From a candidate division KSB1 bacterium (lineage in GTDB: Bacteria > Zhuqueibacterota > Zhuqueibacteria > JANLFK01 > Oleimicrobiaceae): a stretch of DNA of 64,000 nt. The stretch covers positions 180,426 through 244,425 of the forward strand of contig JANLFK010000006.1 of assembly GCA_024655945.1 (NCBI GenBank). Reading direction: 5' to 3'. The notes under the pieces were generated by a model. The model saw only the letters and a program-made list of their open reading frames with translations. It did not search any database and was not told the DNA's origin. A program made the translations under genes and the position numbers. The stretch's first letter is position 1; every line of letters starts with the position of its first letter. Below are positions 44,733-53,682 of this stretch, piece after piece.

Positions 44733-46089
44733 ATTCCTCCCCGGCAAAAAGCTCTCCATAGGTCGCGAACCCGTGTTCCGTCGCCTTGTCTTCGCTATCA
44801 CAGGCAGCCAGCTCATCTTCGATTCTGCTCAGCCAATCAAGCTCGCGGGGCACAAGTTGCAGGGCGCCGCTGCTTAGTGCTTCGCGGATGACGGCGCACC
44901 CGGCCAGCCCGGCCTGCCGCGTCCTCTGAAAGTCGCCATCCTCAGCAACAATCGCGCGGGCAATAGCCACCGCGCTCTCTGGCGCCACCATCAGCGCGTG
45001 CACGCTGCGGCCTACATCCGAGTCGACCAGCAGCCTCTGCAGCACCTTCTCCTGCTTGGCCGCCAGCGCCTGGTTGAAAAGACGGCAGTCGTAGAGGAGC
45101 ACCTCCGTGAACACCTCCGGGGCAGACCCGGAAAGCAGCCTGACGTTTTGCACCGATTCGTTGCTCCACAGGTCACACACGGCCGCAGCCACATTGCCCA
45201 TGTGGCTAAAGTGAGCACAGGCCGAGCTCTTCCCTTCCATGGAGATGGGCAGCCCCGTGATGGCTTTCATCACTGGCCCCTCGTAGGCACAGTCTTTGGA
45301 CGGCCCTACCGCACCCTGCTCGAACGCCACCAGCGAGCGCACCGCCGACATGGCACGCACTACCGCGGCCAGTACCGCCGGCAGATAGTGGCGGTCGGCC
45401 AGGACCATCGCCGTGTTGGCAAAGCCGCATGCTGTATCTCCCGCCGGGATGGTGCCTGTCTCTCCGGCGATGCGGACAATCTCGCCCCACAAGAAGTGCA
45501 TGTCCCGCGGTGCCAACACGCCGAGGGCGAAGAGAATCCCGACCACGTCCCCTTCCAGCAGGGCGCGGTCGTGCACCTCCTTGCCCCCTGTCGATTCAAT
45601 GGACAGCATGTGCGCCCCAGCCCGAGCGTTGTCCGCAAAAGAGCGCAGCATGGTCTCTGTTGCCTGCCCGCTGCGCATGCGCGGCGGGCGGAGCTCATCG
45701 CGGATGTCGCACACCGTCGCGCGCAGGGCCGAACGAAGGCCGTGCGTGCGGTAGAACTCTTCCATCAGCTCTCGGGTCTGCTGGGTGATCGCCACGCCAA
45801 TCTCCACCTGGCCGGTCATCTGGGGAGCATGCTCGAACTCGAGCACCACGCCCGGGGCCCCAAGAATCTGGGCCCGCGAAAGGACGCTGGTCACCATCTC
45901 GCGGTACTGCTCCAGAATTGCCGGAAGTTTGTCTGGCGACACCTCCATAGGCGGCAGTGTGTAATTGACCTCCGGGAACACCTCTCCCGCTCCTATGACC
46001 AAGTCGAAGCCACAGCGCAGCGGATGCAGCGCCCGCCCAAACATCATCTCCCCAGCTCCATTGTAGCTCAGCTTCTTGTAGCGTCGCAT
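44716..46089 (-). CDS. mtaB: MtaB-like methanol:corrinoid methyltransferase
   Basis: A 457-residue protein very like MtaB of methanogens and acetogens over its whole length: RRYKKLSYNGAGEMMFG at the start, IGAGEVFPEVNYTLPP, VVLEFEHAPQM, HMLSIESTGGKEVHD (zinc Glu), AGDTACGFANTAMV (zinc Cys), GAVGPSKDCAYEGPV (zinc Cys), GLPISMEGKSSACAH and VCDLWSNESVQNVRLL. MtaB moves the methyl group of methanol to a corrinoid protein. All three zinc ligands are kept. The start at 46089 has AGGAAGGATTG upstream. No corrinoid protein (MtaC) gene is present in the window, and the genomic setting is a glycan operon, so the methyl source could be something other than methanol. Confidence 0.9.
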   Translation of the reverse strand: MRRYKKLSYNGAGEMMFGRALHPLRCGFDLVIGAGEVFPEVNYTLPPMEVSPDKLPAILEQYREMVTSVLSRAQILGAPGVVLEFEHAPQMTGQVEIGVAITQQTRELMEEFYRTHGLRSALRATVCDIRDELRPPRMRSGQATETMLRSFADNARAGAHMLSIESTGGKEVHDRALLEGDVVGILFALGVLAPRDMHFLWGEIVRIAGETGTIPAGDTACGFANTAMVLADRHYLPAVLAAVVRAMSAVRSLVAFEQGAVGPSKDCAYEGPVMKAITGLPISMEGKSSACAHFSHMGNVAAAVCDLWSNESVQNVRLLSGSAPEVFTEVLLYDCRLFNQALAAKQEKVLQRLLVDSDVGRSVHALMVAPESAVAIARAIVAEDGDFQRTRQAGLAGCAVIREALSSGALQLVPRELDWLSRIEDELAACDSEDKATEHGFATYGELFAGEEYGLPA

Positions 46090-46160
46090 CTTCAATCCTT
46101 CCTTGGCTGTCCCACAAACCAAACCCGCAAATGCAGACACCCGTTGCCTGCCTCTTCCTC

Positions 46161-46192
46161 CCGGGTGGGCAGAGGGAACCGGCGCCACCCGG
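46161..46192. other. Hairpin in the gap between the VOC and MtaB-like genes
   Basis: An 8-base inverted repeat CCGGGTGG/CCACCCGG with a 16-base loop lies in the only gap of more than 100 bases (46090-46196) inside the long operon. It may be a processing or attenuation site. It has no U-tract in the direction of transcription. Confidence 0.3.
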
Positions 46193-46196
46193 TTTC

Positions 46197-46592
46197 TCAC
46201 CAGAGGTTGAGCTGCCAGGACACCCCAAACCGGTCCTTCACCCAGGCAAACTTGCGGCTGAAGTCATAGTTGTCCAGAGGCATGAGCACGGCGCCGCCAG
46301 CAGACAGGGCATCGAAGTACTGCTGCAATTGCTGTTCATCCTCACACTCAACAAACAGGGAGAACGCAGGGGTAAAGCCAAACTCGTGCTTGATGGGCGA
46401 GTCGATGCACAGGAAGCGTTGGCCTTGCAAGGTGAACTCCGCCAGCTTCACGGTGCCCTCAGGGCCTCCCTCACCGCGGCCGTATCGCTCGAGGAGCGTG
46501 ATACGCGACTTCGGGAAAAGCCCGGTGTAAAACTGCATCGCCTCCTCGGCCCGACCCTCGAACATGAGAAACGGCGTCACCCTCTTCGCCAT
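46197..46592 (-). CDS. VOC-family protein (PhnB/3-demethylubiquinone-methyltransferase-like)
   Basis: A 131-residue member of the vicinal oxygen chelate superfamily, with the PhnB-type pattern VTPFLMFEGRAEEAMQFYTG, FTLQGQRFLCIDSP, FSLFVECEDEQQLQQYFDAL and WVKDRFGVSWQLNL. The ATG at 46592 has GGAGGAA upstream; a GTG at 46619 that overlaps the previous stop as GTGA is an alternative. Members bind small substrates, often as dimers. The specific ligand is unknown. It lies between the flavin reductase and MtaB-like genes. Confidence 0.85.
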   Translation of the reverse strand: MAKRVTPFLMFEGRAEEAMQFYTGLFPKSRITLLERYGRGEGGPEGTVKLAEFTLQGQRFLCIDSPIKHEFGFTPAFSLFVECEDEQQLQQYFDALSAGGAVLMPLDNYDFSRKFAWVKDRFGVSWQLNLW

Positions 46593-46615
46593 GTCTTCCT
46601 CCGGTGCAGTCTTGC

Positions 46616-47183
46616 TCACTTCTTCTTAAGCCGCTTGCCCACTTGCCAGGCCTTCGCCACTGGCTGTCCCAAGGTCCAGTAACGATTGTCGGGCATGGTA
46701 AGAGCAAACGGCTTAATTTCGCGCACGTTCAGTCTGCCGCGCTTCACACAACGCCGCTCCGCATAGCTCGCCACGACCTCGCCAATGTAGAGCACGTCGC
46801 CCGGGAGCTCCACCTTTTTCACCAAGCGGCACTCAAGGCAAAGTGGACATTCCTCCACCATGGGCGCCCCTGTGATCTCCCCGTAGAATAGTTCAAACAA
46901 AGAGTCTTTGGCAAACTCACGACCGGAGACCAGGCCGCAAAAATCGACCTTGTCGACCAGCTCGACGCTCGGCACATTGACGCTGAATGCGCCGCTTTCT
47001 TCGATGCCCGGATTGGTGTAGTGGTCTGCGCCGAGAGCGATGCCAATCATCGGCGGATCGTAGTGGACGCGGCTCACCCAGGCCACGGTGAGAAAATTCG
47101 CGCGCCCTCCCACCATGGCGCCTACCAAAACCACCGGCATCGGGTACATGCTGACATCGTTGTTGATGCGCACCTTAGCCATC
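46616..47183 (-). CDS. Flavin reductase-family protein
   Basis: A 188-residue FMN-binding split-barrel protein of the flavoredoxin/flavin reductase family: MPVVLVGAMVGGRANFLTVA, RVHYDPPMIGIALGADHYT, ESGAFSVNVPS and DFCGLVSGREFAKDSLF. Such proteins bind FMN and pass electrons from NAD(P)H or ferredoxin. In a corrinoid methyltransferase setting a reductive re-activation of Co(II) corrinoid would be a reasonable job, but that is only an inference. It overlaps the upstream DUF4185 gene by 9 bases. Confidence 0.88.
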
Positions 47184-48248
47184 CTCTTCTCTCCCTTGCG
47201 ACCCAACAGAGACGCACAGGAAACGCGGGTAGTAGACATCCTCGTCCTGGAAGCAGTCCTCCAACCTCCGCGAGTTGACCGCGTAGCTGACCACCAGCTC
47301 CGCGCTGTCACTTGCCAGCTCGGGATGTGCCTTGGCGGCATAGCAGAAGTAGCGGCGATTCTTCAAGGCTTCCGGGCAGACAAACACCGTGACGGCGTCC
47401 GAAAAAGGGCCGTAGGGCGTGTCAGCCACACGGAGCTGAATGGGGTTACCACGCTGCCATGAGGCTGCCACGAGCACGAATTTGCCCAGCTCTGGCAGGT
47501 AGCTCACCGAGAACTCAGTGGCCCCTTTGCTCAGCACCGCGCGCGCGGCCGCAGGGTCCTTGTGCCACCTGCCACGCTCGCCGTCTAAGTACTCCCAGCG
47601 TTCAGGCTTAAGCAGCCGGTGGGCATCCTCAAGGGGGATCCTCGCCACCAGTGTCCACACCTCTTTGAACCAACTGCGGAAATGGCGCAAGAATCCGTAG
47701 ATGTACAGGTACCCCTGGTGCGCCAAGAGCCAGGAGCCATAGGTCCCTGTCCTCTCCGACCAGGGCAGTTGCTGCAGGGTCATCTGCCAGCGGTGAGGCT
47801 CGTCGTCGGGGTTGGACACCCAGTAGACCTCGTGCCCGACGATGCGGAAGCCGGTCACCTGATTTGGATCCACGGTGACCACGCGCACTGCTAACACCGC
47901 CAGGGCCTCGCCCAGCCGGATGGCGCTCAACGGCCAGCTTCGCCCTGGCAGTTCAGGCGAAGAGAAAAAGGCAGTTGGCCCCCCTTCGCCTTCCTTCCAC
48001 CAGAAGCGCAGCTTGTGGCCGCTCTGGATGGCAATCGTATTGGCCACGATGTGTGAGCCGGCGCGCGAGCGCGCCGCAGGATCCGGGCTGACGAACGAAT
48101 CCCCAAACAGCCACAGGATCCGCCCCTCGCGCAGCGGGGTGCTGAAGGCACAGTCGCCGCCCAGCCAGCCGTTGGTGCCTTCCCGAAAGAGGCGCTCCAA
48201 CTCTGGCATGGGCGCCGCCGTAGTAGTGAGGGCCAGGCTCCTGCTCAC
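47175..48248 (-). CDS. DUF4185-like beta-propeller protein (copy 1)
   Basis: A 357-residue protein. It resembles DUF4185/glycosidase-like five-bladed propellers: GWLGGDCAFSTPLREGRILWLFGDSF near the N-terminus (shown here in its key parts GWLGGDCAFS and LWLFGDSF), then YGSWLLAHQGYLYIYGF, ATEFSVSYLPELGKFVLVA and ELVVSYAVNSR. No signal peptide is evident, so it is probably cytoplasmic or unassigned. It could act on an imported oligosaccharide. It is joined by ATGA to the upstream UroD gene and overlaps the flavin reductase gene. A second copy lies at 52615-53682. Confidence 0.7.
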   Translation of the reverse strand: MSRSLALTTTAAPMPELERLFREGTNGWLGGDCAFSTPLREGRILWLFGDSFVSPDPAARSRAGSHIVANTIAIQSGHKLRFWWKEGEGGPTAFFSSPELPGRSWPLSAIRLGEALAVLAVRVVTVDPNQVTGFRIVGHEVYWVSNPDDEPHRWQMTLQQLPWSERTGTYGSWLLAHQGYLYIYGFLRHFRSWFKEVWTLVARIPLEDAHRLLKPERWEYLDGERGRWHKDPAAARAVLSKGATEFSVSYLPELGKFVLVAASWQRGNPIQLRVADTPYGPFSDAVTVFVCPEALKNRRYFCYAAKAHPELASDSAELVVSYAVNSRRLEDCFQDEDVYYPRFLCVSVGSQGREEDG

Positions 48249-49471
48249 TTGCGCCCTCCGCTGCCTGCGGGCGAGATGGGGTAGTCGCGCACCATGATGG
48301 CGGCATCGTAGGCGGCGACCACGTTCTCTGGCGGCACGTTGGCCTGCACGTTGTGCACCTGGGTGAAGACGTACCCCCCTCCCGGCGCAAAGATGCGCAT
48401 CCTTTCTTCCACCGCTGCGGCAATTTCCTCAGGCCTGCCTTCCGGGAGCAGGTGCTGCGTATCGACACCCCCGCCCCAAAAGGTGATCTGCTCCCCAAAC
48501 TCCCGCTTCAGGCGCGCCGGCTCCATGTCGGCCGCCGAAGTCTGCACCGGGTTGAGCACCTCCACCCCGGCGTCGATCAAGTCGGGGATCAGCGCGTAGA
48601 TAGAGCCGCAGCTGTGCAGAAACACGTGCACCTCGGCGTGCTGCTTCACGTACTGGTAGATGGCCTTGTGCCGCGGCTTGATGAGCTCGCGGTACATGTC
48701 CGGCGAGAGCTGCGGGCCCTTCTGCGTGCCCAGGTCATCGCCCATCTGAATGAGCTGGATGTAGTCGCCCACCGCCTGCAGGTAAGCCTCCAAGTTCTTC
48801 AGGTGAACTTCCACCATTGTGTCCATAAGCTCCTCTGCGAAGGCCCGGTTCCCGGCCAGGTCCATCATGAAGGTATCCCAACCCCGCAGCGATTGTCCCA
48901 GCTCCAAGATATTCCCGCCGAACCCGCCCATAATCGCATAGTCAGTTTCGTGGTAGAGGAACTTTGCTTGCTCCTCGAGCACGCGGAGCATCTCGTCGGT
49001 GAGCATGGGCCAGGCATAGGCCTTGATGTCACGGCTGGAAGTGGCATGCGCCAGGGGGGGATTGCACGATTCGAAGTAGCGCACCCCCTGGGGCATGCGC
49101 GCCGCAACACGCTCGCCGTCCATTAGCACCCACTCGCCGTTCCTCCGCACCGGGTAACAACTGCGGTGCACCTGTCCTGGACTTCCGTCCGGCAGCGGCC
49201 AGTCCAGCCAGTCCTCAGGATGCCTGCCCATGGTGTTGGCCAGGTCCACCACATCCACCTGGAAGCGCTGCAGGATGGCCGGTTCCGGCTCGGCCAACTG
49301 CTGCGGCACGTCGTACACGCGGGTGTAGCCGCCCGAGAGCCCGAGGTAGGCCTTCAGGCGATTGTAGGCAATGGCCATGATCCCGGTGGAGCGCATCGCA
49401 CCAAAGTCGATGGGCACCTTGTCCGGTTCCTCGTGGCGTAACGTCTTCAACACCCGCTCCCGCGAGGTCAT
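48245..49471 (-). CDS. Uroporphyrinogen decarboxylase-family protein, HxC variant
   Basis: A 408-residue UroD-fold protein: TSRERVLKTLRHEEPDKVPIDF at the start (first part shown in family form), IMGGFGGNILELGQSL, LIQMGDDLGTQKGPQLSPDM, and the zinc motif VFLHSCGSI (His-x-Cys kept), with HNVQANVPPENVVA at the end. The motif fits a corrinoid methyltransferase of the MtaA/MtbA/MtvA kind. It lies directly after the ABC permease genes (30 bases) and is coupled to a DUF4185 gene, so its methyl-donor or acceptor may be an imported sugar derivative. Confidence 0.82.
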   Translation of the reverse strand: MTSRERVLKTLRHEEPDKVPIDFGAMRSTGIMAIAYNRLKAYLGLSGGYTRVYDVPQQLAEPEPAILQRFQVDVVDLANTMGRHPEDWLDWPLPDGSPGQVHRSCYPVRRNGEWVLMDGERVAARMPQGVRYFESCNPPLAHATSSRDIKAYAWPMLTDEMLRVLEEQAKFLYHETDYAIMGGFGGNILELGQSLRGWDTFMMDLAGNRAFAEELMDTMVEVHLKNLEAYLQAVGDYIQLIQMGDDLGTQKGPQLSPDMYRELIKPRHKAIYQYVKQHAEVHVFLHSCGSIYALIPDLIDAGVEVLNPVQTSAADMEPARLKREFGEQITFWGGGVDTQHLLPEGRPEEIAAAVEERMRIFAPGGGYVFTQVHNVQANVPPENVVAAYDAAIMVRDYPISPAGSGGRK

Positions 49472-49501
49472 GCGTCTTCACCTCCTCTGTGTTGATCCCG
49501 G

Positions 49502-50365
49502 CTACCCCTTGATGCCGGTCATCATAAGACCTTGCACGAAGTAGCGCTGAAACAGGAAGAAAATTACCACGACCGGGATGAGAAGCAGAACCGAGGCGGC
49601 CATCAGCATCCCGTACTCTGTGGTGTGCTGGCCGACCAACATGGCCAGACCGAGTGCAAGCGTCCCCTTCGACTTGCTCGACAAGAAGATCAACGGCCCA
49701 AGAAAGTCGTTCCACTGCATCATGAAGACCAGAATGGCAATAGTCGCCACGGCCGGCTTGGCAAGAGGCAAGATGATGCTCCAGTAGATGCGAAACTCCG
49801 AACAGCCGTCGATGCGCGCGGCGTCCGACAGCTCCTGCGGGATGGTGAGGAAGAACTGCCGCACCAGGAAGATGTTGAATGCACCACCGCCGAGGAACAG
49901 AGGCACCACCAGCGGCTTGAAGCTATCCAGCCAGCCGATATGCTTGTACAGCACAAACACCGGAACCATCGTCACCTGGGCGGGGAGCATCATGGTGCCG
50001 ATGATGAACAGAAAAAGTGAGTCGCGCCCCTTCCACCGCAGGCGGGCGAAGGCATACGCCACCAAGGAGCTCGACAGCACCACGCCAATGATGCTCATCA
50101 CCGTGATGAACGTCGTGTTGAACAGATAACGCAGAAAAGGCATAGTGGTCAACACATCGCGGTAGTTCTGCCAGTGCACCGGCTTGGGAATCCAGCGCGG
50201 CGGATAGGTGAAAATCTGCTCACTCCCTTTCAGCGAAGTAGAGAGCATCCAGAAGAACGGCAGCAAGAAGACCATCGCCAGGATGCTCAAGTACAGGTAG
50301 ACGACCGCCTTTTTGCAGGGGACGCGCAATCTCGATGGCCTCATGTCAGTTACCCCGTGCCTCAT
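49502..50365 (-). CDS. Carbohydrate ABC transporter permease, MalG type
   Basis: A 287-residue inner-membrane protein with six hydrophobic helices and the family EAA motif ELSDAARIDGCSEFRIYWSI. The start at 50365 overlaps the stop of the MalF-type gene as ATGA. It forms the membrane channel together with that protein. The ATPase (MsmX/MalK type) is not in this operon, which is common in this CUT1 class because one ATPase serves many importers. Confidence 0.93.
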   Translation of the reverse strand: MRHGVTDMRPSRLRVPCKKAVVYLYLSILAMVFLLPFFWMLSTSLKGSEQIFTYPPRWIPKPVHWQNYRDVLTTMPFLRYLFNTTFITVMSIIGVVLSSSLVAYAFARLRWKGRDSLFLFIIGTMMLPAQVTMVPVFVLYKHIGWLDSFKPLVVPLFLGGGAFNIFLVRQFFLTIPQELSDAARIDGCSEFRIYWSIILPLAKPAVATIAILVFMMQWNDFLGPLIFLSSKSKGTLALGLAMLVGQHTTEYGMLMAASVLLLIPVVVIFFLFQRYFVQGLMMTGIKG

Positions 50366-51279
50366 GCCTCATAGTACACCCACTTCTTGCTGAGGCGGAA
50401 CTGGACGATAGTGATGGCCAGGGTCATCAACAGCAGCAACCACGCCAATGCCGATGCGTAGCCCATCTGAAAGTCATCAAAGGCCTTGATGTACAGGTAC
50501 AGGTTGTAGAACAGGGTGGAGTTGAGCGGCCCGCCCTGGGTCATGACATAGGCTTCCGTGAAAATCTGGAACGAGAACATGATTTCGATGATCAGCCATA
50601 AGAAGAGCACCGGCGAGATCAGCGGCAAGGTCACATGGGTGAACTGTCGCCACTTGCCGCCGCCGTCGATGGCCACCGACTCGTACAACTGCGTGGGGAT
50701 GCCCTGCAGGGCCGCCAAAAAGACCAGCATCCTGCCGCCGCCAATGGACCACAAGCTCATCAGCACCAAGGCAGGCTTTGCCCAGGTGGTACTCCCCAAC
50801 CAGGACGGGCCCTGGATGCCGACCATTTCCAGTAGCGCGTTGAGAATGCCGTACTGTGGGTTGAAGATCCACATCCAGATTGCGGAAATGGCCACCCCAG
50901 AGACCACCGACGGCAAGAAGTACGCGGTGCGAAACAGTCGGATACCGCGCACCGATTGGTTGACCAGCACCGCCAACAGCAACGAACCGGCGATGTTCAG
51001 AGGCACGCGCAACACTGTGTAGAAGAGCGTGTTGGAGATCGCCCTCCAGAAGTAAGGGTCGTGACAGAGGAGGTCGCGGTAGTTGCGCAGGCCGATGAAC
51101 TTGGGCACGCGCAGCACATCGTACTGGCACAGGCTGTAGTAGATGGAGGCGGCAAACGGGTACAGGCCGAACACCAAGAAGCCAATGACCCACGGGCTGA
51201 CGAAGAGGTAAGCCAGCGCCGCCTGGCTGTGGCGCAGGCGCGACGCCCAGCTCTCGCGGCTGTTCTCAGTCCTGGCCAT
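50362..51279 (-). CDS. Carbohydrate ABC transporter permease, MalF type
   Basis: A 305-residue inner-membrane protein with six helices. The start at 51279 has GGGAGAACT upstream and overlaps the solute-binding gene by 14 bases. The EAA loop reads QLYESVAIDGGGKWRQFTHV. Motifs FVSPWVIGFLVFGLYPF and FNPQYGILNALL are typical of CUT1 sugar permeases. It pairs with the MalG-type protein. Confidence 0.93.
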   Translation of the reverse strand: MARTENSRESWASRLRHSQAALAYLFVSPWVIGFLVFGLYPFAASIYYSLCQYDVLRVPKFIGLRNYRDLLCHDPYFWRAISNTLFYTVLRVPLNIAGSLLLAVLVNQSVRGIRLFRTAYFLPSVVSGVAISAIWMWIFNPQYGILNALLEMVGIQGPSWLGSTTWAKPALVLMSLWSIGGGRMLVFLAALQGIPTQLYESVAIDGGGKWRQFTHVTLPLISPVLFLWLIIEIMFSFQIFTEAYVMTQGGPLNSTLFYNLYLYIKAFDDFQMGYASALAWLLLLMTLAITIVQFRLSKKWVYYEA

Positions 51280-52612
51280 AGTTCTCCCAAGGCATCTTCT
51301 TGCGCACATACTGATCGTACTCGGCAGCCTCATCGAGCTGCTTCTGCACGCGTTGATTTGCCTGGCGCAATGCCTCCTCAGGGGAGAGGCGATGGTTGAG
51401 CGCCATCTCCATTGCCAAGAAGTACTCGCGCCAGAAAACGTCGTGCACCAAGGGCAGCAGCGAGCTGCCAAAACCCTGGTACATGAGGCTGTCAAAGATC
51501 GCCATCTGCGGCATGCGTTCCAGGAAGGCCTTTTGGTGCGCCACCAGACGGTTGGAGGGCACCAAGGGCTCCTTCTCCGCTAAGAAGCCGTGCAGTTGCG
51601 TCTCCATGCGCGCCGTGAACTTGAGAAACTCCCATGCTGCCGCCGCTGACTTGGCGCCACGGGGAATGGCCAGCCAGAAGCTCCCCACCTGCGTTGCCGG
51701 CCTGTCCCCTGCGTCGCAGGGAATGAGGCTTATGCCGTAGTCCAGGTGTGGCGCGAACCGCCTGATCTGGTTGACGTGCGAGTTGTCTAAAATCATCATC
51801 GCCACCCGCTCAGAGTTGAAGCCATGCTGTTCGTTGATGCCGCAGCTCAGGTGCAGGGCGGTGAGCTCGGCCAAGCCGTAGTGGTCGTAGTAGTCCACGG
51901 TCCAGCGCAACGCCTCTACTACCGGCGCCTCGTCCAATCGCACGCTGCACAGGTCGGCGCTGCGGAAGGTGGCTCCCTTTTGAAAGGCCATGACCACTGC
52001 TGCCGCCAAAGCGCTGTAGTTGGGGATAAAGCCCGCCTGCACGATACGCCCCCGCTCGTCGCGCAACGTCAGCCGCTCGGCATAGCGCCTGAGCTCCTCC
52101 CAGGTGCGCGGCGGTCGGTCCGGATCCAGCCCTGCTTGGCGAAAAAGGCGGCGATTGTAGAAGAGCCCATAGCAACTGCCCGCCGAGGGGATGCCAAAGG
52201 CCTTGCCTTCCCACTTCATCTCGGCCCAAAGGGGAGGATAAAAGACCGTGGTGTCGAAGCGGTCGCGGGTTATGAACGCGTCCAGGGGCATGAGCGCGCG
52301 TCGCGCCGCCCACCGGCCAATAGGGCTGAACTGCGAGATGACGTCCGGTGGCTTGCCACTCAGAATGGCGGTCAGGATCTTCTTTTCGTTCTCCTTCCAA
52401 GGAATGGCCACCGGCACCACCTCGATGCTGTCCTGGCTCTCGTTGAAAAGCCGCACCGAGACAGGGAACTCTTCGTGCGCCCCCGTGGCCATCCAGAATT
52501 CCACGCGCACGCGTCCGGAAGAGGTGAGCCGCTGGGGTTCCTCCGGCTTGAACAGGTAGACCATCCCGGCGAGCAGGATGAGGAGCGCCGTGTATTTGAC
52601 CACACGTGCCAC
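51266..52612 (-). CDS. Extracellular sugar-binding protein (family 1)
   Basis: A 448-residue periplasmic solute-binding protein: VRVEFWMATGAHEEFPVSV, KPPDVISQFSPIGRW, FGIPSAGSCYGLFYNRRLF, RPPRTWEELRRYAERL and VAMMILDNSHV are the usual cluster-1 landmarks. The start is GTG with GGAG six bases upstream. The N-terminus has a hydrophobic anchor (YTALLILLAGMVYLF) but no lipobox Cys, so it is probably tethered by an uncleaved helix or released. It delivers an oligosaccharide to the two permeases downstream. Confidence 0.9.
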   Translation of the reverse strand: MARVVKYTALLILLAGMVYLFKPEEPQRLTSSGRVRVEFWMATGAHEEFPVSVRLFNESQDSIEVVPVAIPWKENEKKILTAILSGKPPDVISQFSPIGRWAARRALMPLDAFITRDRFDTTVFYPPLWAEMKWEGKAFGIPSAGSCYGLFYNRRLFRQAGLDPDRPPRTWEELRRYAERLTLRDERGRIVQAGFIPNYSALAAAVVMAFQKGATFRSADLCSVRLDEAPVVEALRWTVDYYDHYGLAELTALHLSCGINEQHGFNSERVAMMILDNSHVNQIRRFAPHLDYGISLIPCDAGDRPATQVGSFWLAIPRGAKSAAAAWEFLKFTARMETQLHGFLAEKEPLVPSNRLVAHQKAFLERMPQMAIFDSLMYQGFGSSLLPLVHDVFWREYFLAMEMALNHRLSPEEALRQANQRVQKQLDEAAEYDQYVRKKMPWENYGQD

Positions 52613-52614
52613 GT

Positions 52615-53682
52615 CTACTCCAAAGTCACCTCGATGAGCCGCGGGTAGTATTCCTCGAATTCCACAAACGTCAGGTAAATGACTCTCCCCTGCTCACGCG
52701 CTAACTCGGGGTGCTCTTTGCCCGCGTACACGAGTGGGCCCCCGTACACCAGGGGATTGCGCAGGGGCACGCGCGCCGTCCACAACAGTTGCGGCTGGCT
52801 CCACGGACCCCAGGGGCAAGGAGCCGTGCGCGCCACGAGCTTGCCTGTGGTCTCCCAGGAGTGCACGGCCAGGTAGCAGCGCAAATGTGCGTTGTAGGAG
52901 ACGCTCATCTCTGTGGGCATGCCGTCCATGATGGGGATGGCGCGCCGCCGTTCGGGGCTCCATTCCGGGGCAGAGCTCACCAAGTACTCGTAAGCCTCCG
53001 GCTCCTCAAGCTGTTCGGCATTCACCCGCGCCAGGCTGCAATAGTGATGACCGTCGCGCAGCCACGTTCCGTAGACGTACACCATCCCCTCTGCAAAGAA
53101 CGAAAGCACTGCTGCCCCGTAGCATGGCTCATCCGCGGCCCACCATAGAGTTGAGTCTTGCCTGACAACTCTCTCAAAGGCCAGTTCTGGATAGCGCGCC
53201 ACCGCCAAGCCAGTGCCCGCCACCTCGAATTTGTACGGCCAGCATCGCCCTGACAGCAACGCCACGCGCACGTAGAACAGGTAGACGCGCCCATGCATAA
53301 AGAGGCCGTGCAGCGGCCATATCCGGCACCTCTCCGGGTCCTCCTCTGACAGCCAGGGGAGCAATTGCCGCGGATACCCGCCCTCATCGGTGAGATAGCA
53401 GTAACTGCGCAGGCCCGGGGCGCTGAGCAGTCCGGTGCTCGACGGCATGCGCTCTAGCAGTCGCCTTCCCGATTCGTCAAACGTCCCCAGCAGCGTGTCC
53501 CCAAACACCCACAGCGCTTCGCCATCGCCAAGAGGTATGGAATAGGCGCAGTCCTGGCCGATCACCCTGACGGGATTGTCAACGAAGAGAAGGCCGCAGT
53601 CCCGCGCCTGTGCGACCTGCAACGGCTTCGGCTCTGCCGTGTGCGTGTCGTTGCTCCGCATGGCCGGCGAGGTGCTCTTCAC
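52615..53682 (-). CDS. DUF4185-like beta-propeller protein (copy 2)
   Basis: A 355-residue protein similar in plan to the 47175 gene product: DCAYSIPLGDGEALWVFGDT, VYLFYVRVALLSG, GMVYVYGTWLRDGHHYC, TEMSVSYNAHLRCYLAVHS and VIYLTFVEFEEYYPRLIEV. No signal peptide. Starts with a GTG overlapping the GH38 stop; an ATG seven codons later is an alternative. Two copies in one operon, each next to a methyltransferase or mannosidase gene, suggest two related substrates. Confidence 0.68.
   Translation of the reverse strand: MKSTSPAMRSNDTHTAEPKPLQVAQARDCGLLFVDNPVRVIGQDCAYSIPLGDGEALWVFGDTLLGTFDESGRRLLERMPSSTGLLSAPGLRSYCYLTDEGGYPRQLLPWLSEEDPERCRIWPLHGLFMHGRVYLFYVRVALLSGRCWPYKFEVAGTGLAVARYPELAFERVVRQDSTLWWAADEPCYGAAVLSFFAEGMVYVYGTWLRDGHHYCSLARVNAEQLEEPEAYEYLVSSAPEWSPERRRAIPIMDGMPTEMSVSYNAHLRCYLAVHSWETTGKLVARTAPCPWGPWSQPQLLWTARVPLRNPLVYGGPLVYAGKEHPELAREQGRVIYLTFVEFEEYYPRLIEVTLE

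Noticed and set aside
40818..44891. A 1,357-codon open frame on the plus strand, antisense to the giant GH38 gene
   Set aside because: It is the mirror of a GC-rich gene with third-position bias. It has no domain-like segments, while the minus frame has a full set of motifs.
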